A DNA stretch of 64,000 nt from Gordonibacter urolithinfaciens (GCF_900199375.1 NZ_LT900217.1:248001-312000), one strand, 5' to 3'. Numbered from the stretch's first letter, positions 34,175 through 46,272 are shown. Notes: generated by a model from the sequence alone, not told the origin. Made by a program: numbers and translations.

Positions 34175-35659
34175 CTACTTCTCCGGGTAGAAGCCGCTCG
34201 GCTCCTCGCCCAGGTTGATCATGATGTTCTTCGTCTGGGTGTAGTGCTCGAGCATGACCTTGTGCGTCTCGCGGCCGATGCCGGACTCCTTGTAGCCGCC
34301 GAACGGCGCGCCGGAGGGGATCTGGTTGTAGGTGTTCACCCACATACGGCCCGTACGCACGCCCTGCGCCACGCGGAACGCGCGGTTGATGTCGCGGGTC
34401 CACACGGCGCCGCCCAGGCCGTAGACCGAGTCGTTCGCCAGGTCGATGACCTCCTGCTCGTCCTTGAACTTGATGACCACGGCCACGGGGCCGAAGATCT
34501 CCTCCTGAGCCACGCGGCACGAGTTGTTCGGCACCTCGATGAGCGTCGGCTTGAGGAACGCGCCACGGGCCAGCTCGCCCTCGGTGGCGCGCTCGCCGCC
34601 GCAGAGGACGCGGCCGCCCTCCTGCTTGGCGATCTCCACGTATTCGAGGATCTTGTTCATCTGACCCTGGTCGATCTGGCTGCCCATCTGGGTGTCGTCC
34701 TCCCACGGCATGCCGATCTTCACGTTGCCGAACGCGCGGCACGCGTCCTCGACGAACTTGTCGTAGATGTCCTCGTGCACGAAGATGCGGCTGCCGGCGC
34801 AGCACACCTGGCCCTGGTTGAACAGGATGCCCAGCTGCACGCCGTCCAGCATCATGTCCCACTTGCAGTCGGGGAAGATGATGTTGGCGGACTTGCCGCC
34901 CAGCTCCAGCGTGGCGGGGATCAGGCGCTCGGCGGCCGCGCGGGCCACGTCGCGGCCCACCTCGGTCGATCCGGTGAACGCGAGCTTGCTGATCTTGGGA
35001 TTGTCGAGGATGTACTGGCCCGACTTGCTACCGCGGCCCGTGACCACGTTGAACACGCCGGCCGGGATGACGTCTTGCGTGAGCTTCGCCAGCTCCAGCA
35101 CCGTGAGCGACGTGGTGGACGAGGGCTTGAACACCGTGCAGTCGCCGGCGGCCAGCACCGGGGCCAGCTTCCAGGCGGCCATGAGGAACGGGAAGTTCCA
35201 CGGCACGATCTGCCCCACCACGCCGATGGGCTCGTGCAGCACGAGGGACATCATGTTGCCGGGAAGCATATCGGCCTCGCCCGTGTCGGCCAGAAGGACG
35301 CCGGCGAAGTAGCGGAAGTGGTCGACGGAGTACGCCACGTCGATGGCGCGCGTCTCGCGGATGGGCTTGCCGTTGTCGAGCGACTCCAAGAGCGCCAGCT
35401 TCTCGGCGTTGGCCTCGATGATGTCGGCGACCTTGTTCAGGATGATGGCGCGCTCTGCCTTGTCGGTCTTGCCCCAGGTCTCGAACGCCTTCCATGCCGC
35501 GTCGACCGCGCGGTCGACGTCTTCCTTGGTGGCGTCGGCGATGGTGGACAGCTGCTCGCCGTTGGCCGGGCAGAACACGTCGAGCGTGCCGCCGTCCGAG
35601 GCGTCGACCCACTGGCCGTCGATGTAGAGCTGGTAGGATTTCTGTGCGGGGTTCTCCAT
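34175..35659 (-). CDS. NAD(P)-dependent aldehyde dehydrogenase
   Basis: The 494-residue enzyme is of the class that includes betaine-aldehyde and general aldehyde dehydrogenases. It has the cofactor region GVVGQIVPWNFPFLMAAWKL, the catalytic glutamate in TLELGGKSANII, the nucleophilic cysteine in GQVCCAGSRIF, and EEIFGPVAVVIKF. Two starts are close: the ATG at 35668 touches its own AAAGG, whereas the ATG at 35659 has AAAGG 9 bases upstream, so I prefer 35659. It is a single gene, convergent with the LuxR regulator. A link to the neighbouring betaine-like pathway is possible but not shown. Confidence 0.9.
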   Translation of the reverse strand: MENPAQKSYQLYIDGQWVDASDGGTLDVFCPANGEQLSTIADATKEDVDRAVDAAWKAFETWGKTDKAERAIILNKVADIIEANAEKLALLESLDNGKPIRETRAIDVAYSVDHFRYFAGVLLADTGEADMLPGNMMSLVLHEPIGVVGQIVPWNFPFLMAAWKLAPVLAAGDCTVFKPSSTTSLTVLELAKLTQDVIPAGVFNVVTGRGSKSGQYILDNPKISKLAFTGSTEVGRDVARAAAERLIPATLELGGKSANIIFPDCKWDMMLDGVQLGILFNQGQVCCAGSRIFVHEDIYDKFVEDACRAFGNVKIGMPWEDDTQMGSQIDQGQMNKILEYVEIAKQEGGRVLCGGERATEGELARGAFLKPTLIEVPNNSCRVAQEEIFGPVAVVIKFKDEQEVIDLANDSVYGLGGAVWTRDINRAFRVAQGVRTGRMWVNTYNQIPSGAPFGGYKESGIGRETHKVMLEHYTQTKNIMINLGEEPSGFYPEK

Positions 35660-35853
35660 TGCGCGCATCCTTTCGTCCGGCGGCTTCGCGCCGCTGCTCC
35701 CAACCTCGCGGCCAGCTTGGCCGCCGATCCCAGCATAGCGCGCGCCTCGAAGGCGTGTCAGTCGGGGTTTTGTGGAAACCCGTCAACGGTCAAGAAACGC
35801 TGCTGATGAAGTAGCATTAGGGTGCGCAAAGGAGAAACCGGGCCGATGCGCGA

Positions 35854-35892
35854 ACGGGGAGCCCGGGCCGTCGTACGGCCCGGGCTCCCCGT
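35854..35892. terminator. Strong hairpin after leuA
   Basis: A perfect 18-base GC-rich stem (35854-35871 with 35875-35892) with a 3-base loop lies 62 bases past the leuA stop. No T-run is present. Confidence 0.7.
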
Positions 35893-35953
35893 CATGAGGC
35901 GGTGCGCGCGCATCCCATGAGGGCGCGGCGCCTCCGCAGCGCTTCGGCCAGGT

Positions 35954-37486
35954 CTAGGCGCGCTTACCCTGCTTGTCGTTGAGCAGGCGGTTGAGGGCGT
36001 TCAGGTACGCCTTCGTGGACGATACCACGATATCGCCGTCGGCGCCGCGGCCCGTGTAGATGTCGCCCGTCGGGTCGGTCACGCGGATGGTCACCTCGCC
36101 GAGCGCGTCGATGCCACGCGTGACGGATTGCACGGCGAACTCGGTGAGATCGTTGTCCACCTGCACGATCTTGTTCACGGCCTTGCACATGGCGTCGATG
36201 GGGCCTGTGCCGTATTCGCATGCCGTCACCACCTGGTCGGCGGCGTTCTTCAGCGTGACCGTGGCCGTGGGCGTGAGCGGGAAGCCGCAGCTGATCTGCA
36301 CGCCTTCCAACGTGTAGAGCGCACTCTCGTTGCGGTCGCGCTCGTTCACGAGGCTCTCCAGATCCTCGTCGTAGACTTCCTTCTTCTTGTCGGCCAGGTT
36401 GAGGAAGGCCTTGTACACCTGGTCGAGCGCCTCGCCCTCCAGCTCGTAGCCCAGCTCCTCCAGGCGGTGCCTGAGGGCCGCGTGGCCCGAGCGCGCCGTG
36501 AGCACGATCTGGCTCGAGCCCGCGCCCACGTCGGCCGGGTCGATGATTTCGTAGGTGTCGCGCTTCTTCAGCACGCCGTCCTGGTGGATGCCCGAGGAGT
36601 GCGCGAAGGCGTTCGCGCCCACGATGGCCTTGTTGGCCTGCACGTTCATGCCCGTGATGGACGACACGAGGCGGCTCGCCTTGCAGAACTCGCGCGTGTT
36701 GATATCGGTGTGCGCGTCCAGCTCGTCCTCGTGCATGCGGATGGCCATGACCACTTCCTCCATGGCCGTGTTGCCCGCGCGCTCGCCCAGGCCGTTGATG
36801 GTGCACTCCACCTGGCGCGCGCCGTTCTTCACGCCGGCCATGGCAAGCGCCGTGGCCATGCCGAGGTCGTTGTGGCAGTGCACGGCGATCTTCACGTTCT
36901 CGATGCCGTTCACGCCCTCCACCAGGTACTTGATGCGCCGGCCGAACTCCTCGGGCAGCGAGTAGCCCGTGGTGTCGGGGATGTTCACCACGGTGGCGCC
37001 CGCGTCCACGACGGCCTGGATCACGCGCACGAGGAAGTCGTAGTCGCTTCTGCCCGCGTCCTCGGCGTAGAACTGCACGTCCTCCACGAACTGCTTGGCG
37101 TACTTCACGCACTTCACGGCGCGCTCCACGCACTCGTCCTCGGTGATGCGCAGCTTGTCGCGCAGGTGGCTCGGGCTCACGCCGATGCCCGTATGGATGC
37201 GGGGGCGCTTGGCGTACTTGAGCGCGTCGGCCGCCGCGTCGATGTCCTTCTCCACCGCGCGCGTGAGGCCGCAGACCACGGCCGCATCGCCCGCCAGCTC
37301 GGCGATGCGGCGCACGCTCTCGAAGTCGCCGGGGCTCGAGATGGGGAAGCCCGCCTCGATGACGTCGACGTTCAGGCGCAGCAGCTGACGCGCGACCACC
37401 AGTTTCTCCTCGGTGTTCATGGAAGCGCCCGGCGACTGCTCGCCGTCGCGCAGCGTGGTGTCGAAAATGTCGATCTTGCGCGTCAT
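35954..37486 (-). CDS. leuA: 2-isopropylmalate synthase
   Basis: The 510-residue enzyme condenses 2-oxoisovalerate with acetyl-CoA, the first step of leucine synthesis. The N-terminal signature is [15 protein letters not shown], and the metal-binding [17 protein letters not shown] and [15 protein letters not shown] are present. The C-terminal regulatory domain (about residues 390-510, with [16 protein letters not shown]) would bind leucine for feedback control. The ATG at 37486 has AAAGGAC upstream. It is the last of the branched-chain/serine gene row and is separated from the previous gene by 140 bases with a perfect palindrome. Confidence 0.95.
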   Translation of the reverse strand: MTRKIDIFDTTLRDGEQSPGASMNTEEKLVVARQLLRLNVDVIEAGFPISSPGDFESVRRIAELAGDAAVVCGLTRAVEKDIDAAADALKYAKRPRIHTGIGVSPSHLRDKLRITEDECVERAVKCVKYAKQFVEDVQFYAEDAGRSDYDFLVRVIQAVVDAGATVVNIPDTTGYSLPEEFGRRIKYLVEGVNGIENVKIAVHCHNDLGMATALAMAGVKNGARQVECTINGLGERAGNTAMEEVVMAIRMHEDELDAHTDINTREFCKASRLVSSITGMNVQANKAIVGANAFAHSSGIHQDGVLKKRDTYEIIDPADVGAGSSQIVLTARSGHAALRHRLEELGYELEGEALDQVYKAFLNLADKKKEVYDEDLESLVNERDRNESALYTLEGVQISCGFPLTPTATVTLKNAADQVVTACEYGTGPIDAMCKAVNKIVQVDNDLTEFAVQSVTRGIDALGEVTIRVTDPTGDIYTGRGADGDIVVSSTKAYLNALNRLLNDKQGKRA

Positions 37487-37572
37487 GTCATGCGTCCTTT
37501 CCTTCTAAACGACCGCTGCATCCTCGCAGGGGCGGCGGGTTGTTCACGATTGCTTCGACTATCTTAGCAAAT

Positions 37573-37595
37573 ATCCCAAGTGCATCACTTGGGAT
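37573..37595. promoter_or_regulatory. Perfect palindrome upstream of leuA
   Basis: ATCCCAAGTG (37573-37582) and its complement (37586-37595) are separated by CAT. The flanks are AT-rich. It could be the terminator of the GyrI-like gene or an operator of leuA; without a T-run I cannot decide. Confidence 0.55.
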
Positions 37596-37626
37596 TGCCT
37601 GGCGACGTGGAAAAGAAACGCGTCGC

Positions 37627-38091
37627 TCAAACCAAAAGCACTAACACGCCCGTAAGCGCTTGCTCGCGCGGAAACGGCGCGCCGTTGTAGTACTGCTCGA
37701 TACACTGACCTGACGAGACGAGCCCGCGCTGTGCCAGCCATGCCTCCATCTCCTGATAGACTGGCTCCATGTCCTCGTTCGGCCCCAGAAACATGAACGT
37801 GACGTAGCGCCCAGCCGGAATACTGCCGGCCACGACGTCACCTGCACCCGGCAGCGGGCGGGCAAGCGGAAAGCCCACTTCCACGAGCAGGTTATCCATG
37901 TCGCCCATATCGAGAAAGCGTACGTACGGAATGTCGGCAGGCTCGAGGCCCTCCCCAGCGACATAGGCGCCCAACTTCGGGAACGCGGAACCAATGAGCG
38001 CAGGTAGCTGCGCGACTGGCGTACGCTCCTTCACCGCAACGCAAGGCTGCTCGGCGCGATCGATCAGGGCAAATTCTGTAATACGGGGCAT
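37627..38091 (-). CDS. GyrI-like small-molecule-binding domain protein
   Basis: The 154-residue single-domain protein resembles the GyrI/AraC effector-binding fold. Examples are AEQPCVAVKERTPVAQLPAL near the start, GSIPAGRYVTFMFLGPNEDM in the middle, and IEQYYNGAP near the end. Such stand-alone domains bind hydrophobic ligands or hydrolyse small compounds. AAGGAGG is close to the ATG. It starts 30 bases after serA and precedes leuA; no role in amino-acid synthesis is evident. Confidence 0.75.
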   Translation of the reverse strand: MPRITEFALIDRAEQPCVAVKERTPVAQLPALIGSAFPKLGAYVAGEGLEPADIPYVRFLDMGDMDNLLVEVGFPLARPLPGAGDVVAGSIPAGRYVTFMFLGPNEDMEPVYQEMEAWLAQRGLVSSGQCIEQYYNGAPFPREQALTGVLVLLV

Positions 38092-38121
38092 AATGCCTCC
38101 TTTGCTGGGTGAAGGAGCTCG

Positions 38122-39702
38122 CTACAGCTTCACGTACCAGAGGTTCTTCAGTTCGGGTATCTCGGCGCGCAGGCGGGACAGCACGGCGTCGTCCACCTCG
38201 CCCTCCACGTTCATGTACACGAGCGCGCAGCGGTCGGCCGGCTTCGCGCCGATCTGCATGGTGGTGATGTTGATGCCCGCCTCGCCCAGGATGGTGCCGA
38301 TGGTGCCCATGCGGCCCGGGGCGTCCACGTATTCGAAGATGAGCGACTTGCGTCCCGGCGCGATGTCTATCTTGTAACCCAAGAGCGACACAAGGCGCGC
38401 GGTCTGCGCGGCATCGCCGCGGGTGCAGGCCACCTCGGTGCCGTCGGCCATGACGGCCACCGTGGAGGCGTAGCCGTCGGCATCGGGACGCGCCTGCGTC
38501 TCCACCTTGATGCCGTGGCGCTGGGCCACCGCATCGGCGTTCACGGGCGTGACCGTGGCGCGGCCCTGGTAGGACAGGAGCCCCTTGACGGTGCCGGCCA
38601 CCAGGATGGACGGGTCGGCATCGGCGAGCGACCCTGCGGCCGTGAGCTTCAGGTACTGCGGCACCTCGCCGTGGATCTGCGCGAGCATGCTGCCCATCAT
38701 CTGGCAGGCGGGCACGTACGGCCCCACCGCGTCCATGACCTCGGGCGGCACCGGCGCCATGTTCACGGCGGTGGGCACGATGGAGCCCGCCAGGCCCGCG
38801 GCCACGTACTCGGCCGTCTGCACGCCGGCACGCAGCTGCGCCTCCTTCGTGGACGCGCCCAGGTGCGGGGTGAGGATGGCGTTGGGGAACTCGTGCAGCG
38901 GGCTTCCGGTGCACGGCTCGTTCTCCCACACGTCAAGCCCCACGGCGCCTATCTTGCCGGCGGCCAGGAAGTCGGCGAGCGAGTCCACGTTGTAGATGCC
39001 GCCGCGCGCGGCGTTCACCAGGATCACGCCGTCCTTCATGCGCGCATACTGGTCGGGCCCGAACATGCCGATGGTCTGCTTGGTCTTCGGCAGGTGCACG
39101 GTGATGAAGTCCGCAAGCGGCACGATGGCGTCCACGTCGTCGTAGAGCGTCACGCCCAGCTGCTCGGCGCGCTCGGGGCTGCAGTACGGGTCGTAGCCCA
39201 CGAGCCTCATGCCGAAGGCACGGGCGCGCTCGGCCACGAGGCCGCCGATGCGGCCAAGGCCGAAGATGGCGAGCGTCTTCTCGTACAGCTCGACGCCGGT
39301 GAACCTCGTCCGCTCCCACAGGCCCTCGTGCATGGAGGCGTTGGCCTGGGCAACGTTGCGGGCGCAGGCCAGCATGAGGGCCATGGTGTGCTCGGCGGCG
39401 CTCACGATGTTCGACGTGGGGGCGTTGCACACGATGACGCCGCGCTCGGTGGCGGCCTCCACGTCCACGTTGTCCACGCCCACGCCGGCCCGGCCGATGA
39501 TGCGCAGGTTCTTCCCCGCCTCGATGACCTCGCGCGTCACCTTCGTGGCCGACCGCACGATGAGGGCATCGTAAGCCGGGATGGCCGCGATCAGCTCCTC
39601 GGGGGGCATCTTCAGCTTGACGTCCACCTCGTAGCCCTTGTCGCGGAGCACCGCGAGGCCGGCGTCGGCCAGCCTTTCGGCAACCAGCACTTTCTTCGTC
39701 AT
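38122..39702 (-). CDS. serA: D-3-phosphoglycerate dehydrogenase (long form with ACT domain)
   Basis: The 526-residue enzyme oxidises 3-phosphoglycerate in serine synthesis. It has the 2-hydroxyacid dehydrogenase core with the NAD fold IFGLGRIGGLVAERARAFGM, the catalytic region NAARGGIYNVDSLADFLAAG, and the histidine in LTPHLGASTKEAQ. An intervening domain and a C-terminal ACT domain follow (about 455-526, GRMGTIGTILGEAGINITTM), the long actinobacterial layout of about 530 residues. The start is the ATG at 39702 with GAGGTGG upstream; a longer frame has no support. Its position between ilvC and leuA is unusual for serA. Confidence 0.95.
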   Translation of the reverse strand: MTKKVLVAERLADAGLAVLRDKGYEVDVKLKMPPEELIAAIPAYDALIVRSATKVTREVIEAGKNLRIIGRAGVGVDNVDVEAATERGVIVCNAPTSNIVSAAEHTMALMLACARNVAQANASMHEGLWERTRFTGVELYEKTLAIFGLGRIGGLVAERARAFGMRLVGYDPYCSPERAEQLGVTLYDDVDAIVPLADFITVHLPKTKQTIGMFGPDQYARMKDGVILVNAARGGIYNVDSLADFLAAGKIGAVGLDVWENEPCTGSPLHEFPNAILTPHLGASTKEAQLRAGVQTAEYVAAGLAGSIVPTAVNMAPVPPEVMDAVGPYVPACQMMGSMLAQIHGEVPQYLKLTAAGSLADADPSILVAGTVKGLLSYQGRATVTPVNADAVAQRHGIKVETQARPDADGYASTVAVMADGTEVACTRGDAAQTARLVSLLGYKIDIAPGRKSLIFEYVDAPGRMGTIGTILGEAGINITTMQIGAKPADRCALVYMNVEGEVDDAVLSRLRAEIPELKNLWYVKL

Positions 39703-39917
39703 AGAACTACCACCTCTGCAAGAGTCTTCCTGGTATGTTTCGCTTGCGCCGCGCGGGAACCCGTCGGGACGCGTCCGGGCGGCTGCCCCATGATAAGGCG
39801 AAACCGCCCGCCGCGCCGGGTCGGGCGGGAAATTATCGACGAAATGCGAAAAGCCGCCCAAGCAATCGGTCGCCGGCGCCGCTCAACCCGGCAGCTGCGC
39901 GGCGCCGCGCGACCTTC

Positions 39918-41424
<1,507 letters not shown>

Positions 41425-41428
<4 letters not shown>

Positions 41429-43299
41429 CGCATGCCTCCCTTCCCGCCCGCGGCGCCGTCCGCCTCGGGCACGTCCGTGCGCACGGCCCCCACGGCCACG
41501 TCGATGGCGCCTATCACGTCGTCGAGCGCGCGCCCGGGCGCCACCATGGGGAACACGTTCTGGTCGCGCGAGATGGCCACGTCCAGCAGGTAGGGGCCCT
41601 CGGCGGCCAGCATGGCGGCCAGCGCGGCGTCGAGCTCGTCGGGGCTCTCCACGCGCGCGGCCTGCCAGCCGTACGCGTCGGCCAGCTTCACGAAGTCGGG
41701 GTTGGCGTCGAGCAGCGTGGAGGAGTAGCGCTCGCCGTAGAACAGATGCTGCCACTGGTGCACCATCCCGAGGCACCGGTTGTCCATCACGAGCACCTTA
41801 ACCGGCACGCCGTGGATGCCCGCCGTGGCCATCTCCTGGCTGTTCATCTGGAACGACCCGTCGCCGGCCACGCACACCACCGTCTTGTCGGGGCACCCGA
41901 TGGCGGCCCCGATGGCGGCTGGGAAGCCGAAGCCCATCGTGCCCAAGCCGCCCGACGAGATGAACGAGCGCGGGCGCTCGCGCGCGATGTGCTGCGCGGC
42001 CCACATCTGGTGCTGCCCCACCTCGGTCACGACGATGCTCTTCTCGGGATCGAGCGCGTCGGAGAGCTTCTCCATGACCACCTCGGGCACGATCTCCTCG
42101 GGCGCGTCGCCCACGTTCGGATGGTAGAACGGGTGGCGACGGCGCCACTCGGCGATCTGCCCGAGCCACGCCTTCGTCTCGGGGCTCGCGCCCTCCTTGG
42201 AAAGCTGGGCCACGATGCCCCCGAGCACGCCCTTCAGGTCGCCCACGATGGGGATCTGCGCCTCGCGCACCTTGCCGATCTCGGCGGGGTCGATGTCGAT
42301 GTGGATGACCTCGGCGTGCGGCGCGAACTCGTCGAGCCGGCCCGTGACGCGGTCGGAGAAGCGCGCGCCCGCCGCGATGATGAGGTCGCTCTCCGTCATG
42401 GCCAGGTTCGCGTACTTCGAGCCGTGCATCCCCACGGGCCCCAGGTTCAGCGGGTGGGACGCGGGGAACGCGCCCTTGCCCATGAGCGTGGTGACCACCG
42501 GCACCTGCATGAGCTCGGCCAGCGCGCGCAGCTCCTCGGACGCGCCGGAGGACACCACGCCGCCGCCCACGTAGAGCACGGGCCGCTCGGCGCGGCGGAT
42601 GCGGGCCACCGCCTGCTTGACCTGCTTGGCGTTGCCGCGGTAGGTGGGCTTGTAGGAGGGCAGGTTCACCTCGTCGGGGTACGCGAACGCCAGCTCCTCG
42701 CTGGCGAGGTCGCTCGGCACGTCGATGAGCACGGGGCCGGGGCGGCCGGTCTTGGCGATGTGGAACGCCTCGCGGAACGTAGTCGTCAGCTCGTCGGTGG
42801 ATTGCAGCAGGTAGCTGTGCTTGACCACCGGCATGGTGATGCCCACGATGTCGGACTCCTGGAACGAGTCGGTGCCGATGACGCCGCGCGGCACCTGGCC
42901 TGTGATGACCACGAGCGGCACGCTGTCCATGTAGGCCGTCGCGATGCCGGTGACCGTGTTCGTGGCGCCCGGACCGCTCGTGACGATGGCCACGCCCACG
43001 TTGCCCGTGGCGCGCGCGTAGCCGTCGGCCTCGTGCACGGCTCCCTGCTCGTGGCGCGAGAGCACGTGCTTGATCTGCGTGGAGTCGTAGAGCGCGTCGT
43101 AGATCTTGATGGCCTGGCCGCCCGGATAGCCGAACACGAGGTCGACGCCCTCGGCCTCGAGCGAGGCGACGACCGCCTGCGCGCCCGTCATGGTGCGGCC
43201 TTGCTTCTCCGTGCGGCTGCCGAGACCGCGCGGCGCGCCCTTGACGGCCGCCGTCGCGCCGGGACGCGGCTGCTGCTGGTTCTGGTTCGCCTCGGTCAT
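41425..43299 (-). CDS. ilvB: Acetolactate synthase large (catalytic) subunit
   Basis: The 624-residue thiamine-diphosphate enzyme has the N-terminal [17 protein letters not shown] and catalytic glutamate in [16 protein letters not shown]. The ThDP-metal motif is [20 protein letters not shown] followed by [16 protein letters not shown]. About 35 hydrophilic residues precede the core, more than most family members. The start is the ATG at 43299 with AAGGGGG upstream, overlapping the ilvD stop as ATGA. It also ends with an overlap into ilvN, so ilvD, ilvB and ilvN are translationally linked. Confidence 0.95.
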
Positions 43300-44978
43300 G
43301 AAACATACGCCCCCTTGTCTGCGGAAGAGACGAGCTTCGCGTACTTCGCGAGCACGCCGTGGTCGTGCTTCGGCGCCGGCGGCGTCCAGGCCGCGCGGCG
43401 GCGTTCGAGCTCGGCATCGTCCACGCCCAGCGTGAGCGCGCCGCCCTCGATGTCCACCGTCACCTGGTCGCCCTCCTCGATGAGCGCGATGGGGCCGCCA
43501 GCTGCGGCCTCGGGGCTCACGTGCCCCACGGCAGGGCCCTTCGTCGCGCCCGAGAAGCGCCCGTCGGTGATGAGCGCCACGCTCGTGGACAGGCCCATCC
43601 CCACGATGGACGAGGTGGGCGTCAGCATCTCGCGCATGCCCGGGCCGCCCTTCGGCCCCTCGTAGCGGATGACCACCACATCGCCCGCCACGATCTTCCC
43701 GGCGTTGATGGCGGCGCAGGCCTCCTCCTCGCTGTCGAAGCAGCGCGCGGGGCCGGTATGCATCATCATCGAGGGATCGACGGCCGACTTCTTCACGATG
43801 GCGCCGTCGGGCGCGATGTTGCCGTGCAGCACCTTGAGCGCGCCCGACGGGCTGAACGGGTTGTCGTGCGTGCGGCATACCTCGCCGTCCGCGCCGGCGC
43901 AGGCCGCGTGCATGTAGTCGAGGTAGTCCCCCATCGGGCCCATGCAGGTGAGCGCGCTGCGGTCGATGAGCCCTAAGCGGTCGAGCTCCGTCATGACCAC
44001 GGGCACGCCTCCCACCTCGTACAGGTCGGTGAGCGGGCGCGGGCCCGAGGGCGCGAGCTTCACGAGGTGCGGCGTGCGCGCGCTCGCCGCGTCCCAGTCG
44101 TCCATCGTGATGGGATGGCCCGCCTCGCGGGCGACGGCCGTGAGGTGCAGCACCGTGTTGGTGGAGCCGCCGAAGGCCATGTCGCACTCCATGGCGTTGT
44201 GGATGGCGGCCTCGCTCACGATGTCGCGCGCGCAGATCCCCTGCTCCAAGAGCTCCATCACCTTCATGCCCGCGTGCTTCGCCAGGCGGATGCGCTCGGA
44301 GTACACCGCGGGGATGGTGCCGTTGCCGGGAAGCGCGATGCCGAGGGCCTCGGTGAGGCAGTTCATGGAGTTCGCCGTGAACATGCCGGAGCAGCTGCCG
44401 CAGGTGGGGCACGCCGTGTCCTCGTAGAACTTGAGCTCTTCTTCGGTCATCGTGCCGCTTCTCACGCGCGCCGCGCCGTCGAACAGCGTGTTGAGGTCGG
44501 TGGAGGGTCCGCATCCGCCCGGCTGCTTGCCGGCGAGCATCGGGCCGCCCGACACGAACACCGTGGGGATGTTCACGCGCAGCGCGCCCAGCAGCATGCC
44601 CGGCACGATCTTGTCGCAGTTCGGGATGCACACGAGCGCGTCGAAGGCGTGGCCCTGCACCGCGCACTCCAGCGAGTCGGCGATGGCCTCGCGCGACACG
44701 AGCGAGTAGTGCATGCCGTCGTGGTTCATGGCGATGCCGTCGCACACGCCGATGGTCGAGATCTCGAACGGCACGCCGCCGGCCAGGTAGATGCCGGCCT
44801 TCACGGCCTCGGCGATCTTGTCGAGGTTGTTGTGCCCCGGGATGATGTCGTTTCGGGAGTTGAAGACGGCGACGAGCGGCCGCTCCAGCTCCTCGTCGGT
44901 GATCCCGTCGGCCTTGAGCAGGCTGCGGTGCGGCGCGCGCGCCACGCCCTCGGTGACGGCCGAGCTTCTTCGTTTCAT
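43296..44978 (-). CDS. ilvD: Dihydroxy-acid dehydratase
   Basis: The 560-residue iron-sulfur dehydratase is the third step in valine and isoleucine synthesis. Cluster cysteines lie in [15 protein letters not shown] and in [19 protein letters not shown]. The C-terminal part has [20 protein letters not shown] and [30 protein letters not shown] lies just before the ATG at 44978; a longer frame upstream lacks support. It heads the ilvDBNC operon behind a leader of several hundred bases. Confidence 0.95.
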   Translation of the reverse strand: MKRRSSAVTEGVARAPHRSLLKADGITDEELERPLVAVFNSRNDIIPGHNNLDKIAEAVKAGIYLAGGVPFEISTIGVCDGIAMNHDGMHYSLVSREAIADSLECAVQGHAFDALVCIPNCDKIVPGMLLGALRVNIPTVFVSGGPMLAGKQPGGCGPSTDLNTLFDGAARVRSGTMTEEELKFYEDTACPTCGSCSGMFTANSMNCLTEALGIALPGNGTIPAVYSERIRLAKHAGMKVMELLEQGICARDIVSEAAIHNAMECDMAFGGSTNTVLHLTAVAREAGHPITMDDWDAASARTPHLVKLAPSGPRPLTDLYEVGGVPVVMTELDRLGLIDRSALTCMGPMGDYLDYMHAACAGADGEVCRTHDNPFSPSGALKVLHGNIAPDGAIVKKSAVDPSMMMHTGPARCFDSEEEACAAINAGKIVAGDVVVIRYEGPKGGPGMREMLTPTSSIVGMGLSTSVALITDGRFSGATKGPAVGHVSPEAAAGGPIALIEEGDQVTVDIEGGALTLGVDDAELERRRAAWTPPAPKHDHGVLAKYAKLVSSADKGAYVS

Positions 44979-45496
44979 GCCGTTCCTTCCTCCTTCGTCC
45001 GTGCTGGCTGTCGACCTCGCTCGCCGGCAAGGGCAGGGCCCCTGCCCTGCGGTCAACCAGCCATAAAAAAATCCCGCTGCAGGCAAGTCGCTGCACCAGG
45101 ACCACGGTTAGGAGAAAGAATGCACCGCGGCCTTAAGCCGCACTGCACGCTTCGACGGGTAACGGTTGTCGCCGGTCCAGCCCTACTTGCCCCGCGCGCC
45201 GGGCCGGAGATCGTCCGTCCGCGCGCGAAACGTTCATGCCGAACTGCTCGGAGGGGGCTTTCGGACCGTCCACCGCCGGCTCGCAGCTTTCCGCCGGCTC
45301 TCTGGAAGATGGATTCGTCCCTACTGGTCCTCGTCATCGCATTTCGATCTATGAGGTTGTTGGACGCCAGTATACTCCCCGATCCGCCCTGCGCAAGAAA
45401 AACTTTGAATATCGAAGGTTTCCCGTAGGAAATTCACATGGACGAGGTCGGGAATGAGGGAGAAGCTGGCATTCATCTCCAAAACCGCACGCAGCC
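44979..45496 (-). promoter_or_regulatory. ilvD promoter and long 5' leader
   Basis: On the minus strand, TTGCGC (45396-45391), 16 bases and TATACT (45374-45369) form a good promoter, which gives a leader of about 385 nucleotides before ilvD. The leader contains a hairpin pairing GCGGC and GCCGC (about 45126-45140), then a T7 run at about 45070-45064 after a weak stem, then a second GC-rich stem (about 45025-45050). This may be an attenuator, but no short leader peptide rich in Ile, Leu or Val with its own stop is visible, nor a T-box motif in this direction. No gene is supported in these 518 bases. Confidence 0.5.
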
Positions 45497-45766
45497 CTAG
45501 CGAGCGGCGCGCTGATGTACGAGCGCCTCCACCCGCACAAGATCTTGCTCGGTGTAGAGCGTGTACACGAGATCAAAAGGGTTCACTGCCACTTTGCGAA
45601 CGCCTTCGCCGAACTCTTCCTTGATCGAAGCGGGAACCATCGAAGATCCAAATTCGCCGAAACGTTCGATGTTGTCCAGATTCTCAAGGATACGACTCTC
45701 CACTTTCGGGGAGGTTACCAAAGCAAGATCTTCGGCGAAGCGCTCCGCGTACTCCATTCTAGGCAT
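45497..45766 (-). CDS. RelE/ParE-superfamily toxin of a toxin-antitoxin pair
   Basis: The 89-residue basic-acidic protein, MPRMEYAERFAEDLALVTSP and ending VYTLYTEQDLVRVEALVHQR, has the RelE/ParE fold pattern with the C-terminal VRVEALVHQ strand. Members cleave mRNA on the ribosome or act on gyrase. The start at 45766 overlaps the antitoxin stop by 8 bases; an alternative ATG at 45757 is possible. It lies downstream of the antitoxin, as in Phd/YefM-type pairs. Confidence 0.82.
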   Translation of the reverse strand: MPRMEYAERFAEDLALVTSPKVESRILENLDNIERFGEFGSSMVPASIKEEFGEGVRKVAVNPFDLVYTLYTEQDLVRVEALVHQRAAR

Positions 45767-46049
45767 GCGAGGCCCGCTTGTCATGCACCGCAGCCATAAG
45801 GTCGTCGCGGGAAGAATAATAGCGTCCGTTCTCGAAATCATCGCGGGATTGCCGGAGGGCCTGCGCCATACGCTGCTCGTAAAGCGCCTGCTCAACAGCA
45901 TCGTCGATCTTTTTCTGGAATACGTTCTCCGACATGAAGGCATACTTTCCGCGGCCGTTCTCGGTGATGTAGACAACTTCGGTGTCTGCAATTTCTTTGA
46001 TCTCACGCTGCTGGTTTTTCAGCGCAGTAGAGGGGTAAATAGCCGGCAT
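45759..46049 (-). CDS. Phd/YefM-family antitoxin
   Basis: The 96-residue protein begins MPAIYPSTALKNQQREIKEI and continues VYITENGRGKYAFMSENVFQ, the usual DNA-binding N-terminal pattern of Phd/YefM antitoxins. A helical, charged C-terminal half would wrap the toxin. It precedes the toxin with an overlap. A 14-base-arm inverted repeat begins 14 bases upstream of the start and is the probable autoregulatory operator. Confidence 0.85.
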   Translation of the reverse strand: MPAIYPSTALKNQQREIKEIADTEVVYITENGRGKYAFMSENVFQKKIDDAVEQALYEQRMAQALRQSRDDFENGRYYSSRDDLMAAVHDKRASHA

Positions 46050-46062
46050 AGCTTTTCTCCTT

Positions 46063-46102
46063 AATAAGGTTCTTAATTGCGGTCTTTATTAAGAACCTTA
46101 TT
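46063..46102. promoter_or_regulatory. Operator of the toxin-antitoxin operon
   Basis: AATAAGGTTCTTAA (46063-46076) and its exact complement (46089-46102) are separated by 12 bases, directly upstream of the antitoxin start. The sequence is far richer in A and T than its surroundings. Confidence 0.75.
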
Positions 46103-46165
46103 TTACCCCTTTTCAAGTCCCGAATGCAAGGACGCCGAAATGCTATGCCCTCCGACTAGGTGTTC

Positions 46166-46196
46166 GCTCTGCGGGCCAAGGGCCGCAGAGCCTTTT
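46166..46196 (+). terminator. Plus-strand terminator without an evident upstream gene
   Basis: GCTCTGCGG (46166-46174) pairs with 46183-46191, with a short inner extension and loop, followed by CTTTTTGCC. No plus-strand gene precedes it. It may end an unrecognised small RNA, or be a relic. Confidence 0.6.
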
Positions 46197-46272
46197 TGCC
46201 AATTTTTCTAAGGATTTTTATCCTTGAAGCACCTCAAACAGATGCCCTCTTTAGCAAACGCCTCTAGAAAAA

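Noticed and set aside
43296-45105. A peptide starting at 45105 rich in Val, Leu and Ile ([17 protein letters not shown]) as an ilv leader peptide
   Set aside because: It has no stop codon and would run on through the whole ilvD and ilvB region in a non-coding frame, and no ribosome site precedes it.
45100-45145. T-box-like TGCACCGCGG near the ilv leader
   Set aside because: It reads in the plus direction, opposite to ilvD, and lacks the stem I and specifier features.
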